Assembly (NCBI GenBank): GCA_013176395.1
Contig: JABMLP010000006.1
Coordinates: 1,798,001 to 1,862,000 of the forward strand
Direction of reading: 5' to 3'
Length of the DNA: 64,000 nt
From: Venturia oleaginea
Taxonomy: Eukaryota; Ascomycota; Dothideomycetes; Venturiales; Venturiaceae
Positions 22,981-34,597 of the stretch are shown here, in pieces. The notes below the pieces were generated by a model. It ran no database searches. It had not been told where the DNA came from and saw only the letters and a list, made by a program, of their open reading frames with translations. A program made the translations under genes and the position numbers. Every line of letters begins with the position of its first letter. The stretch's first letter is position 1.

Positions 22981-24129
22981 GGAGACAACGATGTAACAAT
23001 CTAAACTTCATTCGCTCGGGGTTCTGATTTCATCAAACCCGTGCAGATGGTGCATATCAGGATGGACAACCGACCGGGATGCAACATATTCGGGCTGGCA
23101 CTGGTGTGATAAACATACCCTGCATGGAGCATAAAACTGTGTTGTCCAACGAAGGGTGATAAGCGATCAGATTCACGTTAAAGATGATGGTGGCATGCAT
23201 GGATGTTGTGATATGTGGATATAAGAACTCATTTATGACGTGCAAAGTCTGAAAGGGATAGAATGAGTGATTTCGGATTTCGAATGGAGTATATGTATTG
23301 AGAATGGAGAAGTCAAAATAGGAGGACAGTCTAAGTTACTCGAAGTATTATACCCTTCATGCACTCTGCAAGTTGTTCTACACAGTGCAGGCGTTTGCTA
23401 TTCCTGGGGCTTACGCTATGTAGAGCTAGATTGGAAGTGTAACAGGAGGCTTGAATAAGTGATCCGGGAAACAGCTTTCTGATGTACCGTCTTAATTTAT
23501 TGAACTGGCTAGTGCCTCGTAATCGCAGCGCACGGGATAGTGAGCGAACTAGATATTGTACGGAGTACTCCGTAGAAATAGGTTAAGGTAGAGAATTGGT
23601 AAATGATCTTAATCCCCAAGCCTAATTCCCTAATTGTCCCTTGATACCTTAGTAATATACTGATACGAGGCTTCCCAGAGAGCTATGCACTGGCCAGTCC
23701 AATAAGTTACGACGGTAACTCGAGATTATTAGCTACTTTGAGATGGCGTGAACGATGAGAGAGTCGCAAATAAATATTATCAACGGTGTGATGGGTGCAA
23801 TACACAGTATCTGAGGGTGGGTATGGCTAATCTCAGCATGGTTCCTCGTGTTCATCAGTGCAGGGACGGCATGATACCAAGCTACACATTGAGTATCATC
23901 TGGCTGACCGGCCCAAAGCCAGGCGTCGACCATTGTTGAGACAAATATTTGACATTACATTGACAATTGAGCCGCAAGATACGCGACGAAGCGTGGCGGG
24001 CAGAACTGAAATCCAAGGGGTATAGAGCCGAATTTTCACCATCTAGCCGGACAACCGGCCCGGCGAACATGGAAGCACTTCCCCAGGACTGCCGTGCAAC
24101 CTCCCTTAAGCACACAACTATATCGTCAG
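22981..24129. other. Intergenic, no gene seen
   Basis: About 1.15 kb, AT-rich near 23460-23740. It contains a perfect 16-bp palindrome at 23559-23574. Open frames are short and featureless on both strands. Confidence 0.5.
23559..23574. repeat. Perfect 16-bp palindrome TACGGAGTACTCCGTA
   Basis: The sequence equals its own reverse complement over 16 bases. I recall this same palindrome as common in ascomycete genomes, often near small inverted-repeat elements; here no flanking target duplication is visible. Role unknown. Confidence 0.6.
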
Positions 24130-26609
24130 TTACCAAACATCCTCACGAGACTTGCGAGACTTCCTAGATAGGGAGTTTGTTGCAGCACTTGCGGGTGAGG
24201 CATCGTCGTCAGGAGCAACTTGTACAGCAACGGGCACTGCAGCAGGCGGAGAAAAAGGTGTGGGAGCCTTGATTGAAGACGTTGTTTCTCCCTTTGGTGG
24301 CTTGGTAGATGCCGCTGTTGGATCATCTTTTAGTGTTTCTTTCGGAAGGTCCTCGATTTTGGGTGACTTAATTTTTGGCTCTTCTTTAGGCGGTTTGACA
24401 TTCGGTGGCTCAACTTTTGGTTCCTCTTTTGGTCGAGGAAGTGGAGGAGGGGGTGTTGGGGGTTTTGGAGGTGCTGAGGCAGGACTTTCATCTGGATCGA
24501 CAATCCCAGCAACCGGAGCGACGGGAGCAGCGATGGTGGGAGGCACAGCAGATGTAGACTCAGCTGGAGCAGCATTGGTATCCGCAGTGACCAGCGCTGG
24601 TACAATGGGAGCACCAACTCGGGCTTTTAAAGCAAGGTTTGAATCTGACTGAGCACCAGCCATGTACATGTCCGGATTGTTGACGGTATTCGTACGGACC
24701 GCGCGATCGTAGAGTCTGGTGAGTCGAGCAACTTCGCTTCGAACAGTGACTTGCTCGTCAATGTTGATTGATTGATTGATTTTATCCTACTCGGTTGCAG
24801 CCGCTTAATCACGCAGCTATGTCCGGTTAGGAGGACTTCATCAGACAGCCGACACGTGATAGATTATATAATCCACCGCGCCCCACTTCGCCCCGTTCAC
24901 TGAAACAAGATCAGCTGTCCCCTCGGTCCTCCTCCTCTTCCCTTAACCAGTATCTCCAAATGCCCGCTGGCTCTTGTAGATACTGATTATTCTGCTAGTA
25001 TATCCGTGCTATGTAGACTCAAAGAGGCAATGCCTTGTGTTTCGCTATCCTTCTACCTACAGTCTCCCTCTAATGCTCAGCTTTGTCTATCTATTTCGCC
25101 TTATCCCTCAAGGCTAATGGGTTCCCTAAGTATGTTTCTGCTTGTGAAAGTTGCCTTACACCAGGTTCCTATGCGGCAGTGTATTTGGTTGTGTAATGCT
25201 GGAGACAATAGTAACCACCGTAGTCGTGATATCGCTACTTGGGTGTGATACTCCGGGTATGCCCGTAGACGAGGCTGTCTGGTAGCTGCCGTATTGTATG
25301 GCGCCGATCGTGCTATAGACCTGCCGTCTTATAGTCGGAGCCTATCTGCTGCTAATCGTTCTCCCTACTTGCTGTATCGCGCGCCTACTCTTGCCAATGC
25401 CATTACTGGGACGCAACAGTCTGGGGAGAGGCTCAAGGCTACGTCTGGTAGCTTACGAGGGGATTTGCCGCTAATAGGCTCCTTCTATGCGCCCTTACTG
25501 CTCACTGTGTCGCGCACCTACTCTTGCCATTGCCATAACTGGGACGCAACAGTTTGGGGAAAAGCTCAAGGCTCTGGGCAACAGCTTGTAGCAGGACGGT
25601 TTGCTGAGACGTTGGAAGAGGTTGTATAGTAATTGCAGTATTGTGTGGTGTCGATCGTTGTATGCCGGGCGTCTGGTGTTCGAGTTGCGTAAAAGGTGAT
25701 GCCTTTCTATCGGTGGCCCGTCGATTCGGGACGTCGCAGTGTTATCTGGGGTGATGGGCTGGTCGGGAAGCGCATCGGCGACTATGGGTTTGAAAAGTAA
25801 CTGTGATGCTGTGGGGTATTTGAGCTCCGTCGTCATACCCCGTGTCGCTAGATGGTGACTAGATGGTCGCTGTTGTCTTTTGTGGACGCATCGTTCGTGT
25901 AGCTTGCTCGTGGTGTTCGTGTACTTGCTCTGCCGTGGCCGCGACGGCGACTCTAGAGGTACCTCATCGACGCTGAGGGACGCGCGATGGCGTCTAGAGG
26001 CCGGAGCGGCCACTGGTAGGTGTGTTTTGATGATCTTTAGATGATACTTCTGTAAATTCCAAGAATTGAGTTATCGCTGTGTGTTCCTTTTTTTTCGTCA
26101 ATGTTGATATCGTCGTAGCCATGAACCCCTTTGCTGATCCCGAGCAACATGACTTCGGAGTTTTCGATCTCGTCAACAACGCGTTCAAGATCATCGCGGT
26201 ACATTCTTGCGCGCATTGGTTGACCACGACTCTTCAAGTAGGTAACAACACCAGCGATTATTGTATTCAATGCTCCAAAAATGGTGATCAAGATATGAGA
26301 GCTCGCAGACGCCCCCAGACCCGTAACAGCTGCTCCAAGGACAACTTGAGATAAAAGCAGCGTGTTCGAGATACCAGCGGTGAATGAATAGGTAAGACTT
26401 TGCTGGGCTTTCGCTCTCAATGCCCGGCCATAAAGAGTCTTCCTGCCTATTGGAGGCAGATCCTCATGAGGTGGGTGGTTAGATGGAGGGATTCCCACCA
26501 TCTGACAGAAGTGGGCGTGATAGTCATCGCGACGTCTTTCTTGACCAAAGGCCCAGAAGTTACTGGTGTGATTCGAGAGCAGAGGTGTTCGTTCATCGTT
26601 TCGGGGCAT
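24130..26609 (-). pseudogene. Fungal SLATT-type membrane protein, split by a retroelement
   Basis: Coding parts are 26609-26109 and 24768-24130; without the insertion they form one frame of 379 codons. The N-terminal part has MPRNDERTPLL, then TLYGRALRAKAQQSLTYSF and two membrane helices (ISNTLLLSQVVLGAAVTGLG; ILITIFGALNTIIAGVVTYL) followed by a charged helix (RARMYRDDLERVVDEIE), the pattern of the fungal SLATT domain. The part after the break continues with VTVRSEVARLTRLYDRAV and NNPDMYMAG, also typical, then a long Pro/Lys-rich tail. The element sits at codons for INIDE, which are duplicated at both ends. As it stands, translation stops at 26037 after 190 aa, keeping both helices but losing the tail. 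SLATT relatives in bacteria act in conflict systems; the fungal role is unknown. Confidence 0.85.
24769..26094 (-). mobile_element. Non-autonomous retroelement, copy A
   Basis: A 1326-bp insertion lies between two copies of TCGTCAATGTTGAT (24755-24768 and 26095-26108), a 14-bp target duplication. Read on the minus strand it begins with an A-run and ACACACAGCGATAACTC and ends with GTAGGATAAAATCAATC plus CAAT repeats. Variable-length target duplication, a simple-repeat 3' tail and no terminal repeats point to target-primed retrotransposition (LINE or SINE-like). A 172-codon frame (26013-25495) has no reverse transcriptase features. An inverted second copy is at 49667-51264. Confidence 0.85.
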
Positions 26610-26814
26610 CCTGATCTTGTCCACAGTATATGTGATCTACTTGCCGTCGGGGAAGCGCGTATGCCAAAGTCACTACGCGCCCGGTTTGTAAGCACTGAAC
26701 ATGCAAACAAGATGAGGTCTGTCAATTTTGAAGCGGCGAGGCCTCGAGATATGGATGGACCGCTAGAAGGAAAAAATTGCACCCGAGAAAGAGAAGGAGA
26801 AGAAGAAGAAAGGG

Positions 26815-27006
26815 GTAACCGTAAAAAAAGGGTGCCGTGTTACAGATCACCTCAAGGCTGAAGAGCAGGAAGGCAGGACTCGCAAAGAATGGTTGGATGA
26901 TGAGAAGTGGGTAACCGTAAAAAAAGGGTGCCGTGTTACAGATCACCTCAAGGCTAAAGAGCAGGAAGGCAGGACTCGCAAAGAATGGTTGGATGATAAG
27001 AAGTTA
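26815..27006 (+). repeat. 96-bp tandem duplication
   Basis: Two nearly identical 96-bp units start at 26815 and 26911 (GTAACCGTAAAAAAAGGG...) and differ at about two bases. In frame 1 each unit is 32 codons (VTVKKGCRVTDHLK... EWLDD) and the frame stays open from 26767 to 27096, but it has no ATG near its start. It could be an exon of an unseen gene or a fragment of one. Confidence 0.8.
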
Positions 27007-27096
27007 TTGCTAGGACTGATAATGGAGGGGAATCCTTCGAGCACACAGGACGAGACTGGTGCGACAGAGTCAGTCCTAAAGGAGAATAGTACGTGA

Positions 27097-27924
27097 TATT
27101 CCCACAGTTCCCACAGGTCTTGGCAAGGCTTACAGGTGTGGGAAGTGTGGGGAAAATACCCGTGTCTGTCTTGTGCCGGAAAGATACCGTATCGTCAAGG
27201 TTGGAAAGTGAAACTTGAACGTTTCTCCTGAATAAATATACTGTACAGCTCGCTTTATAGGATAGGCTTTGGTAGTGAAATGGAGATCTTCTTGATTCGC
27301 TTTAGCAGATTATGCTCGTAGCACACCACAGACTGACTGTGGTGCTATGTAATCCATTCGACCCCATCCGCGTGGTGAACAGAGGTCTAACACTAGTGAT
27401 GGCTTTTCCACTGTGAAACAAGATTGATGGTGAGCTCGTCGGAGTGTCCTGGGTGAAAGCGTGTCGATGAATGGTTCGCATGGATTCGAGAAGGCTCACT
27501 GCATGCCGTTGGCAGCTAGTGAAAGCATTTGGAAAGGTCTTGCGGGATTGTTGATGATTGGTGATTGATCATGGGTTAGATGCACGATGGTGAGGGAGAA
27601 GGAGAGAGGAGGCCGATGTTCTGCAAACAATATGCAGCATCAACGGTTCTAAACGTGATTGTAAAAATGCTTCATTAGTATCGATATCGATAGACATCTC
27701 GTATTATCAAAGATCAAAGAAGAAATTTGCCAGAAATTCATCGACATCGATCCCCAGTACCCTCAGCTCTTTATCCGCGCGATTATCGTTATCCTTATCA
27801 ACACGTGCCGTCGTCCTCGATACTTGCCGCTACTGTTCTAGTGGGATGGAGACCCTGAATATTATAGCCCCCCATTTTTATTCCAAAAAACTTTTGTCGG
27901 CAACAAATATCAACTTCTTCAATC
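27097..27924. other. Intergenic; importin promoter
   Basis: No gene is supported here. A perfect 14-bp palindrome TATCGATATCGATA lies at 27679-27692, about 235 bp upstream of the importin ATG. The last 100 bp are the likely leader. Confidence 0.45.
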
Positions 27925-30900
27925 ATGGACGAACAGCGCTTTGTACAGCTCCTAGAGAGTCTGTTGTCTCGTAACGTTGCCTCAATTCTTCAGAGGAACG
28001 CGTCTAACATTAATTTCCAGCCGACACCGAGGCCCTCAAGGCTGCTACCGCCGAACTGAACAATACCTACTACCCACACCCTCAATCTCTTTCCGCCCTC
28101 CTCCAAATCGTGTCCGCACATTCGTCATATCAATTACGCCAACTGTCTGCTGTAGAAGCTCGTAAATTGGTCCCAAAGCACTGGTCGAAGCTCGACAACA
28201 AGCCAGAACTGAGAAATGCCCTCCTCCAAGCATCCTTGAACGAGGAGAACAAGCTCGTCAGACACTCGGGTTCTCGCGTAGTCTCGTCTATTGCCAAGGT
28301 CGACTTTGAGAACGAGGAATGGCAAGACTTGCCAGGTCTGCTGTTGCAGGCTTGCACAAGCCCCCAGGTACGACAGCGCGAAGTTGGCATGTACATGATC
28401 TACACCTTGATGGAGACTATGGGCGACTTCTTCACCGAGAACTTGCCTTCGCTGTTCCAGCTGTTCGCCAAGACCATTCAAGACCCAGAGAGTGCTGAGG
28501 TTCGTGTCAACACTATGCTCACATTGAGCCGTGTTGCCATGTTAGTAGACGGCGAGGACGAACCAGACTCGGTCCAGGCTTTCCAGGAGCTTGTCCCACA
28601 TATGGTCAATGTCTTAAAGGCTACCGTCGACGCAGGAGACGAGAGCGATGCCATGAACGCATTCGAGACTTTCCAGACCCTCCTTGGTTGCGACGCAGTC
28701 CTGCTCAACAAGCACTTCGCAGACCTTGTAAGGTTCATGATGGACCTTGCTACCGAGAAGACAATCGATGACGACATGCGATCGCAAGCCTTGGCGTTCT
28801 TGATGCAGTGCGCCCGCTACCGAAAACTGAAGCTGCAAGGTCTGCGCATGGGGGAGGAGCTTACCAAGAAGGCCCTCCAGATTGTGCCCGAGCTTGGCGA
28901 TTTGTCCAGCGAGGATGATGAGATTACACCAGCTAGATCCGCTCTTGGTCTCTTGGACATTCTTGCAGGCAGTCTTCCTCCCAGCCAAGTCGTGGTTCCA
29001 TTGCTTAGGGAGATCGGACCCTACGTCCGCCATCAAGACCCAGAGTTCCGACGCGCTGGTATTTTGGCTCTCGGTATGTGTGTCGAAGGAGCCCCAGATT
29101 TCATCGCGACACAATTGAAAGAGATTCTTCCCATGGTTCTGCGGTTGCTCGAAGACCCCAACGTTCGCGTTCGTGCTGCTGCTCTCCAGGGTGTCGCACG
29201 TCTATCAGATGACCTTGCCGAGGAAGTTGGCAAAGAGCATGCTCTCCTCATTCCTGCCATGGTTAAGAACTTCGACCTCGCAGTTCAATCGCTACCAGGC
29301 GCCGACGAAGAGCTCCGAGAGGAGTACTACGGTATCATTCGAGGCAGCTGCAACGCAATCGACTCCCTCATCGAGGGCCTCGAGAAAGAGGAAGCTGCCA
29401 TCTATGTCTCCGAGCTTGTGCCTAGGTTGAGCCAATTCTTCAAGTCCGATGATCAGAGGTCTAAATTGGCGGCTATTGGTGCCATCGGCTCTATTGCATC
29501 AGCTGCTGAGTCTGCTTTCATTCCATACTTTGAAGCAACCATGCACGCTCTTGGTGAGTATGTCACCCTCAAAGAGAGCCAAGATGAGCTCGACCTTCGC
29601 GGCTTTGTCTGCGATTCCATGGGGAAGATGGCCGCCGCTGTTGGCCCCGTTGCCTTCCAGCAGTACGTCCGACCTCTCATGGAGGCATCGGAGCAAGCTC
29701 TACATCTCGACCACCCCCGACTACGTGAGACATCGTACATTCTTTGGAGCACCATGGCCAAGGTCTACGAGGAGGAGTTCTCTCCATACCTTGACGGTGT
29801 GATCAAGGGCCTCAGCGACTGCCTTAGACAAGAGGAGAAAGATGTTCTCAATTTCTCTTCAGATGCCGCAGATTTGCAGGGTCAGGAAGTTACCATTGGC
29901 GGTAAAGTCTTCAAGGTCTTGGCTTCTGAAGATGAGGACGAAGACGAAATCATCAACGTTGACGAGGTTGACGATGATGACGACTTCGAGGACATCACGA
30001 ATCCAGTTACAGCCGTGGCCATGGAGAAGGAGATTGCGATTGAAGTCATTGGCGACATTGTTGCTCACACGCGGGCCAAGTTTGTGCCACACATGGAAAA
30101 AATCATCGCAATGATTCTGCCAATGTGTGGCCACGAGTACGAAGGTATCCGTAAGAGCGCCATCAGCACACTCTGGCGCATCTACGGCTGTGTCTGGGGT
30201 CTTGCCGAAGGCCAGGGTATGGCGAAGTGGATTCCCGGTATTCCTTTGCAAGTTGAGCCTCCAGCAGAGTTGCAGAAGCTCGGTACCGCCGTGATGGATG
30301 CTACCATGGGCGTGTGGCACGACGAGATGGACCGGTACGTACTTTCCTTTCAGTTTATTTTTTACCCTGAATCCTTTTCAGAATCTCGAAATTCGACGGC
30401 ACAAGAATCCTAGCAGTTTTTATTCTTTAACTGCCAGAATTCTTGCTATCGGTAGGTTCAGCAATTCCTGTCCGCCAAGAACTTGATCCGATGCAACACC
30501 TTCCAGTCGAGATCGATATGGATAGATTTCTGGAAAATTCGAAGGTCGATTTTGCCAGAAGATTAGCGACATCGATCAGAGTTTGTGAGTGCTGCATAAA
30601 TTGGAGTTGTTCCTTGGCGGAATTGAATTGGTGAAGCGGCTATACCATCCTCATTTCGAGTTCGCTTGTTGAAATGATGACACAACTATCGTTATACCCA
30701 GCTCACTCAGACGTTTTCTTTCGAGGAAACGATGGTGATAACGCGAATCACTTTCTGATCAACAGGAAAATATTAATGCTCATGGCAAACCCATATCGGT
30801 AAAAGTCTTCTGGCTGACATAGCTACAGATCCACTGTGACTGACATCAATCGAGACCTTGCAGGCGTCCTCAAAGCTGCAGGTCCTTCGATATTGATGAA

Positions 30901-31900
30901 GTCTGAGAAATCCAAGTCTCTGCTCGGGGACCTGGTCGACACTCTCCTGCACATATTGGTCAAGCGCCACCCGTGCCAACAGGATCTCGGTGAAGATGGA
31001 GAGATGGATGAAGATCTCCTCGAGGAGTCTTCCGAGTACGACTGGCTCGTTGTTGACACTGCTCTTGACTGCATTACTTGCCTCGCGGCCGCCTTAGGCT
31101 CAACATTCGGCGAGCTATGGCAGACCTTCGAGAAGCCCATCATGAAGTACGTCAGCAGCCAAGAGGCTTCAGAACGCTGTGCTGCCATCGGCTGCCTCTC
31201 CGAGTGCATTAGCTATATGGAAGGAGGTTGCACCCCATACACTGATAAGTTCCTAACTGTTCTCATGAAGCGCCTCGGTGATGAGGACCCTGACACCAAG
31301 GCCAACGCCATGTACGGTACTGGTCTCCTGTGTGAGAAGTCCGAGAACGCCCAACTAATCACTCGCAATTACAACGCCATTCTCGCCAAATTGGAGCCTG
31401 TTTTGGACGAAGGAGCCACTGCCAACCACCGAATGTTGGACAACGCCGCTGGATGTGTTGCAAGGATGATAAAGGCCCACCCTGGCAATGTTCCATTGGC
31501 TGAGGTACTCCCACGGCTGGTCGACTTGCTGCCAGTCAAGGAGGATTATCAGGAGAATGCACCAGCGTTCAGGTGTATCATCGCTCTTTGTAAGTACTCC
31601 CGTTTCTGTAAGATTACCACATCTCTGCCCTTCGGCAATCCCTCGGGTTACATTGAATTGATGAAGCCATTACATCGCTTTTTTACGCAATAGGTGCTCG
31701 GGTCATGCCAAACCATACTCACTGTCGCCGAGTTCGCTACTAATTCGATCACAGTCCAAGCACAGAACCCGGAAATGCTTAAACTTGCACCCAAGATCGC
31801 CCCAGCTATCACAAAGGTACTTAGCCCTCCAAATGATCAGCTCGACGATGAGACCAGAGCACATTTGACAGAGCTGGTGGCGTACATGAGCGCAAACTAG
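27925..31900 (+). CDS. KAP123: Karyopherin/importin beta (Kap123, importin-4 type)
   Basis: This nuclear import receptor carries ribosomal proteins and histones through nuclear pores. Exons 27925-27970, 28021-30334, 30829-31589 and 31755-31900 encode 1088 aa, near yeast Kap123 (about 1113). The chain is built of HEAT repeats (for example LPMVLRLLEDPNVRVRAAAL and IGAIGSIASAAESAFIPYFE), with the acidic loop DEDEDEIINVDEVDDDDDFED near residue 640, as in Kap123. Exon joins restore LLSPDTEALKAA, DEMDRSTVTDINRDLAG and CIIALFQAQNPEMLK. Intron 2 is 494 nt, ten times the local norm, and holds a C/D box snoRNA candidate; intron 3 is 165 nt. The rest of the gene is clean. Confidence 0.95.
30665..30766 (+). 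ncRNA. Intronic C/D box snoRNA candidate
   Basis: Inside the 494-nt importin intron: C box ATGATGA (30674-30680), D box CTGA (30755-30758), and an 8-bp terminal stem just outside them, CTTGTTGA (30665-30672) with TCAACAGG (30759-30766; one G-U pair). Internal boxes are a weak D' (CTCA 30706-30709 or CAGA 30708-30711) and a C' like GTGATAA (30735-30741), separated by a hairpin CGTTT/AAACG. The guide before D' contains ACCCAGCTCAC (30696-30706), 11 nt complementary to the conserved large-subunit rRNA stretch GTGAGCTGGGT. In yeast that stretch carries 2'-O-methyl A2946 and C2948, guided by snR71 and snR69. Depending on which D' is used, the predicted site is one or the other. The boxes and stem are seen; the rRNA match is from memory. 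Confidence 0.75.
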
Positions 31901-32620
31901 ATGAAATATTTTTAGAAGAACGTTGTAAAATTTTCGCACGATGTTCATGATGCTATGGAAGATATCGAAACGATGGGGACGGGAATGATGTGATAAGGTT
32001 ATGGCATAAACGATGATACCACGGCATGTAGATTGCCCTCAAGCAAGTGAGCTGAGACACTCGATTTAATAGAGTAAAAACACGATTTCCCACTACTTTT
32101 CTTCGAGCTTCTTAAAAGGTGCGGCTTTTGGCGCGCGACCAATCCCTTGAATAATGCACAAGCTGTCAATACAGAGATATCTGATGCCCTGTACTCGTCG
32201 AAGCGCCTGTTGAGGCAGTGAACCGCTGTTGGCTTCTCAAGGCCAATCGCGGAGAAAGAAACACCACTGACCCATCCTACTTCACAGCCAAGGCATATTT
32301 TGACGTGGAGGCTATGCATGACTTGATGGTCAAATTGATTGCCACAAAGGTCTTCTGAAGGACCTTGTCATGGGCATGAAGGTGTTGAGATGAAGATTGA
32401 AGAAGGGTGCTGCATGGTTGTGGTGGAAGAGAGAGAGCAGTGATGGAGAAGACTTGGAATCGGCTACCGATATCGGCAAAGACTTGGGGACGTCCATTTC
32501 CAAAACCCGGGTAGTTACGACGACAAATATCTTTCTTCCAGCCTGGATTTCCAAGACCATCCCCGGCTCCTTCATACAGCCATCTCCCTGACATATTCTT
32601 TGACCTCGCATATTACAGTC
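31901..32620. other. Intergenic, no gene seen
   Basis: About 0.7 kb between importin and NatB. Short open frames on the minus strand (for example 32277-32594) show no domains. Confidence 0.5.
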
Positions 32621-33254
32621 ATGGCTTCAGTCCGACCCATGACGGCAATGGACCTCTTCAACTTCAACACTTGCAATCTCGACCACCTCACCGAAACATA
32701 CAACACCACTTTCTACCTAGAATACCTACAAAAATGGCCTCATCTCTGCCGTGTAATTGAAGGCCATAATGGTCAAATCGAAGGCTACAGTATATTTTAT
32801 ACATGCCCGACAAGCTCCAATTAATTCACACTAACAGCCACCCAAAGTCCTGGGCAAAACAGAAGCCTCGCCCTACACCGGCCCAGTCGAACCTTTCCAC
32901 CCGAAAACGAATCCAAACCCCAATTACCTCCCATGGCACGGCCACGTAACTGCCCTGACAATATCTCCGTCAGCCCGGAGACTAGGCTACGCAACACTTC
33001 TCACTGCAGCATTGGAACAACAATGCGATGCCCACAATGCCTGGTTCGTAGATCTCTTTGTAAGAGCCGAGAATGTAGTTGCCCAGGAGCTGTACAAGAA
33101 GATGGGATACAGTGTCTACAGGAGGGTAGTGTCGTATTATCAGGATGATGAAGATGCTTTTGACATGAGAAAGCCGCTGAGCCGGGATAAAGATCGGGAT
33201 ACCGTGAGAGAGGGAGGAGAAGATATCCACGTTGATCCGAATGAAGTGTGGTGA
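32621..33254 (+). CDS. NAA20: NatB N-terminal acetyltransferase catalytic subunit
   Basis: NatB acetylates the N terminus of proteins starting Met-Asp, Met-Glu, Met-Asn or Met-Gln while they are made on the ribosome. Exons 32621-32789 and 32848-33254 encode 191 aa. The start MASVRPMTAMDLFNFNTCNLD and FYLEYLQKWP are typical for Naa20. The acceptor AAAG at 32847, rather than the nearer ACAG at 32837, keeps the frame and gives EGYILGKTEA. The acetyl-CoA loop is SARRLGYATLL, followed by LFVRAENVVAQELYKKMGYSVYRRVVSYY. Length matches the family (about 180-200 aa). The partner subunit is not in this window. Confidence 0.95.
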
Positions 33255-34597
33255 GATGTACTTGTGGTCCATCAGGTGGAACTACATGGCACCTTTGGAC
33301 GGAAGAGTTTGAAATCGTGCTTGATGACCGGGATGGAACTCACAAGGGCTATATGAACAGGAAATAGACACGTACTTCTCACGGTAAGTGAAAAAATCAA
33401 AGTTACCCTACATAAAAATAGCTGATCAAGGGCATTTAAGTTTCTTCTACGACATTGTGGCAGTGGGTTTGTGCATGCGAGTTGGGCCACCTATCCTACC
33501 CTGTCGTTAATGAGACCCACCAAAGTATGACGGGGATCGACACACTCTTCGGCCTATTTTTCTTGTTAGTCCTTTGAACCACCAGTGATGAACAGTGGTC
33601 CACGCTTGCTGAGAACATCTCGTCTGTGATAAAACCGCCCACTCTCTACTCCACCGGAACACCTTTGGCAACCTATTAGGAGCTTATGCAAAGTAAAACA
33701 GACCTCAGCTATGTCACATCAATCTTCTATGACCATCCCATTTGCAAAATATACTGGGATGGCCATAGAACAGTAATGCGGCATGTAAATTGTCTGTGGT
33801 GCTTCGCATAACTGCCCTTGACTAGAGGATTTGCCATGGGCTTCCGTAAACAAACAATGTAGCAGTTGGCTCCTGGTCAGTAGATTCGTCGGATTTCAAT
33901 TTCAAGAGAGGAGGATGTTTACTTGATAAGATAAATCCTGTGCATAAAGTTTGTACATTCGCAGGCTGAAGGACGGGTACGCACAAGACTCCAGCGTGTT
34001 CCACATTCCTTGCCGTGGCCGAATTCTTCGTTCCTTGCCGTTGTAATATTCAACACTGGGTTCTACGAGTCTCTCGTAAGTCGATCTACACGGGTTTCTG
34101 ATATGGTACCACACTAATCTCTTCCGTCTGTCACAAGTAGAGAGATGAGGTCGGAGAAGTGTCGGTATGGCGGACATCCGCATATAATGGAATGAAAAGT
34201 AAGAAGATTAGCTATTCGATAAAGAAAAAGTGAAGCTTTCTCAAAGATTCCCAGGTTGTTTAGACGAGCGATTCTGGCCATGTGTAATGCGATATTTCTG
34301 GCTTGGAAAGCATGTCTGCTTTAATGCATGGACACCTTGTTGGTGTGAATATGCCGCAGGTTTGTTCGCGAAAGGCAGAGTGTCAAGTATGCGAAGTCTC
34401 GATACCACAAACCAGCCAAAAGAAGAAAAATTGACTTTCAAGCCCGAGTGTCTACCCTGTATGATGCTCAAAAACGCAAGCCTCGGCGCTCAAGACAAAG
34501 GCAGCTCTTCCATGCAAAAGGTGAAAACACTCATCAACGCCAGCTCAACTAAAAGCAATTTCACAACGCCGCACCAAACTCGATCTCAAACACCAGA
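33255..34597. other. Intergenic, no gene seen
   Basis: About 1.3 kb between the convergent NatB gene and the next minus-strand gene. The longest open frame (34230-34688, plus) has no recognisable features and overlaps the next gene's 3' end. No repeats stand out. Confidence 0.45.
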
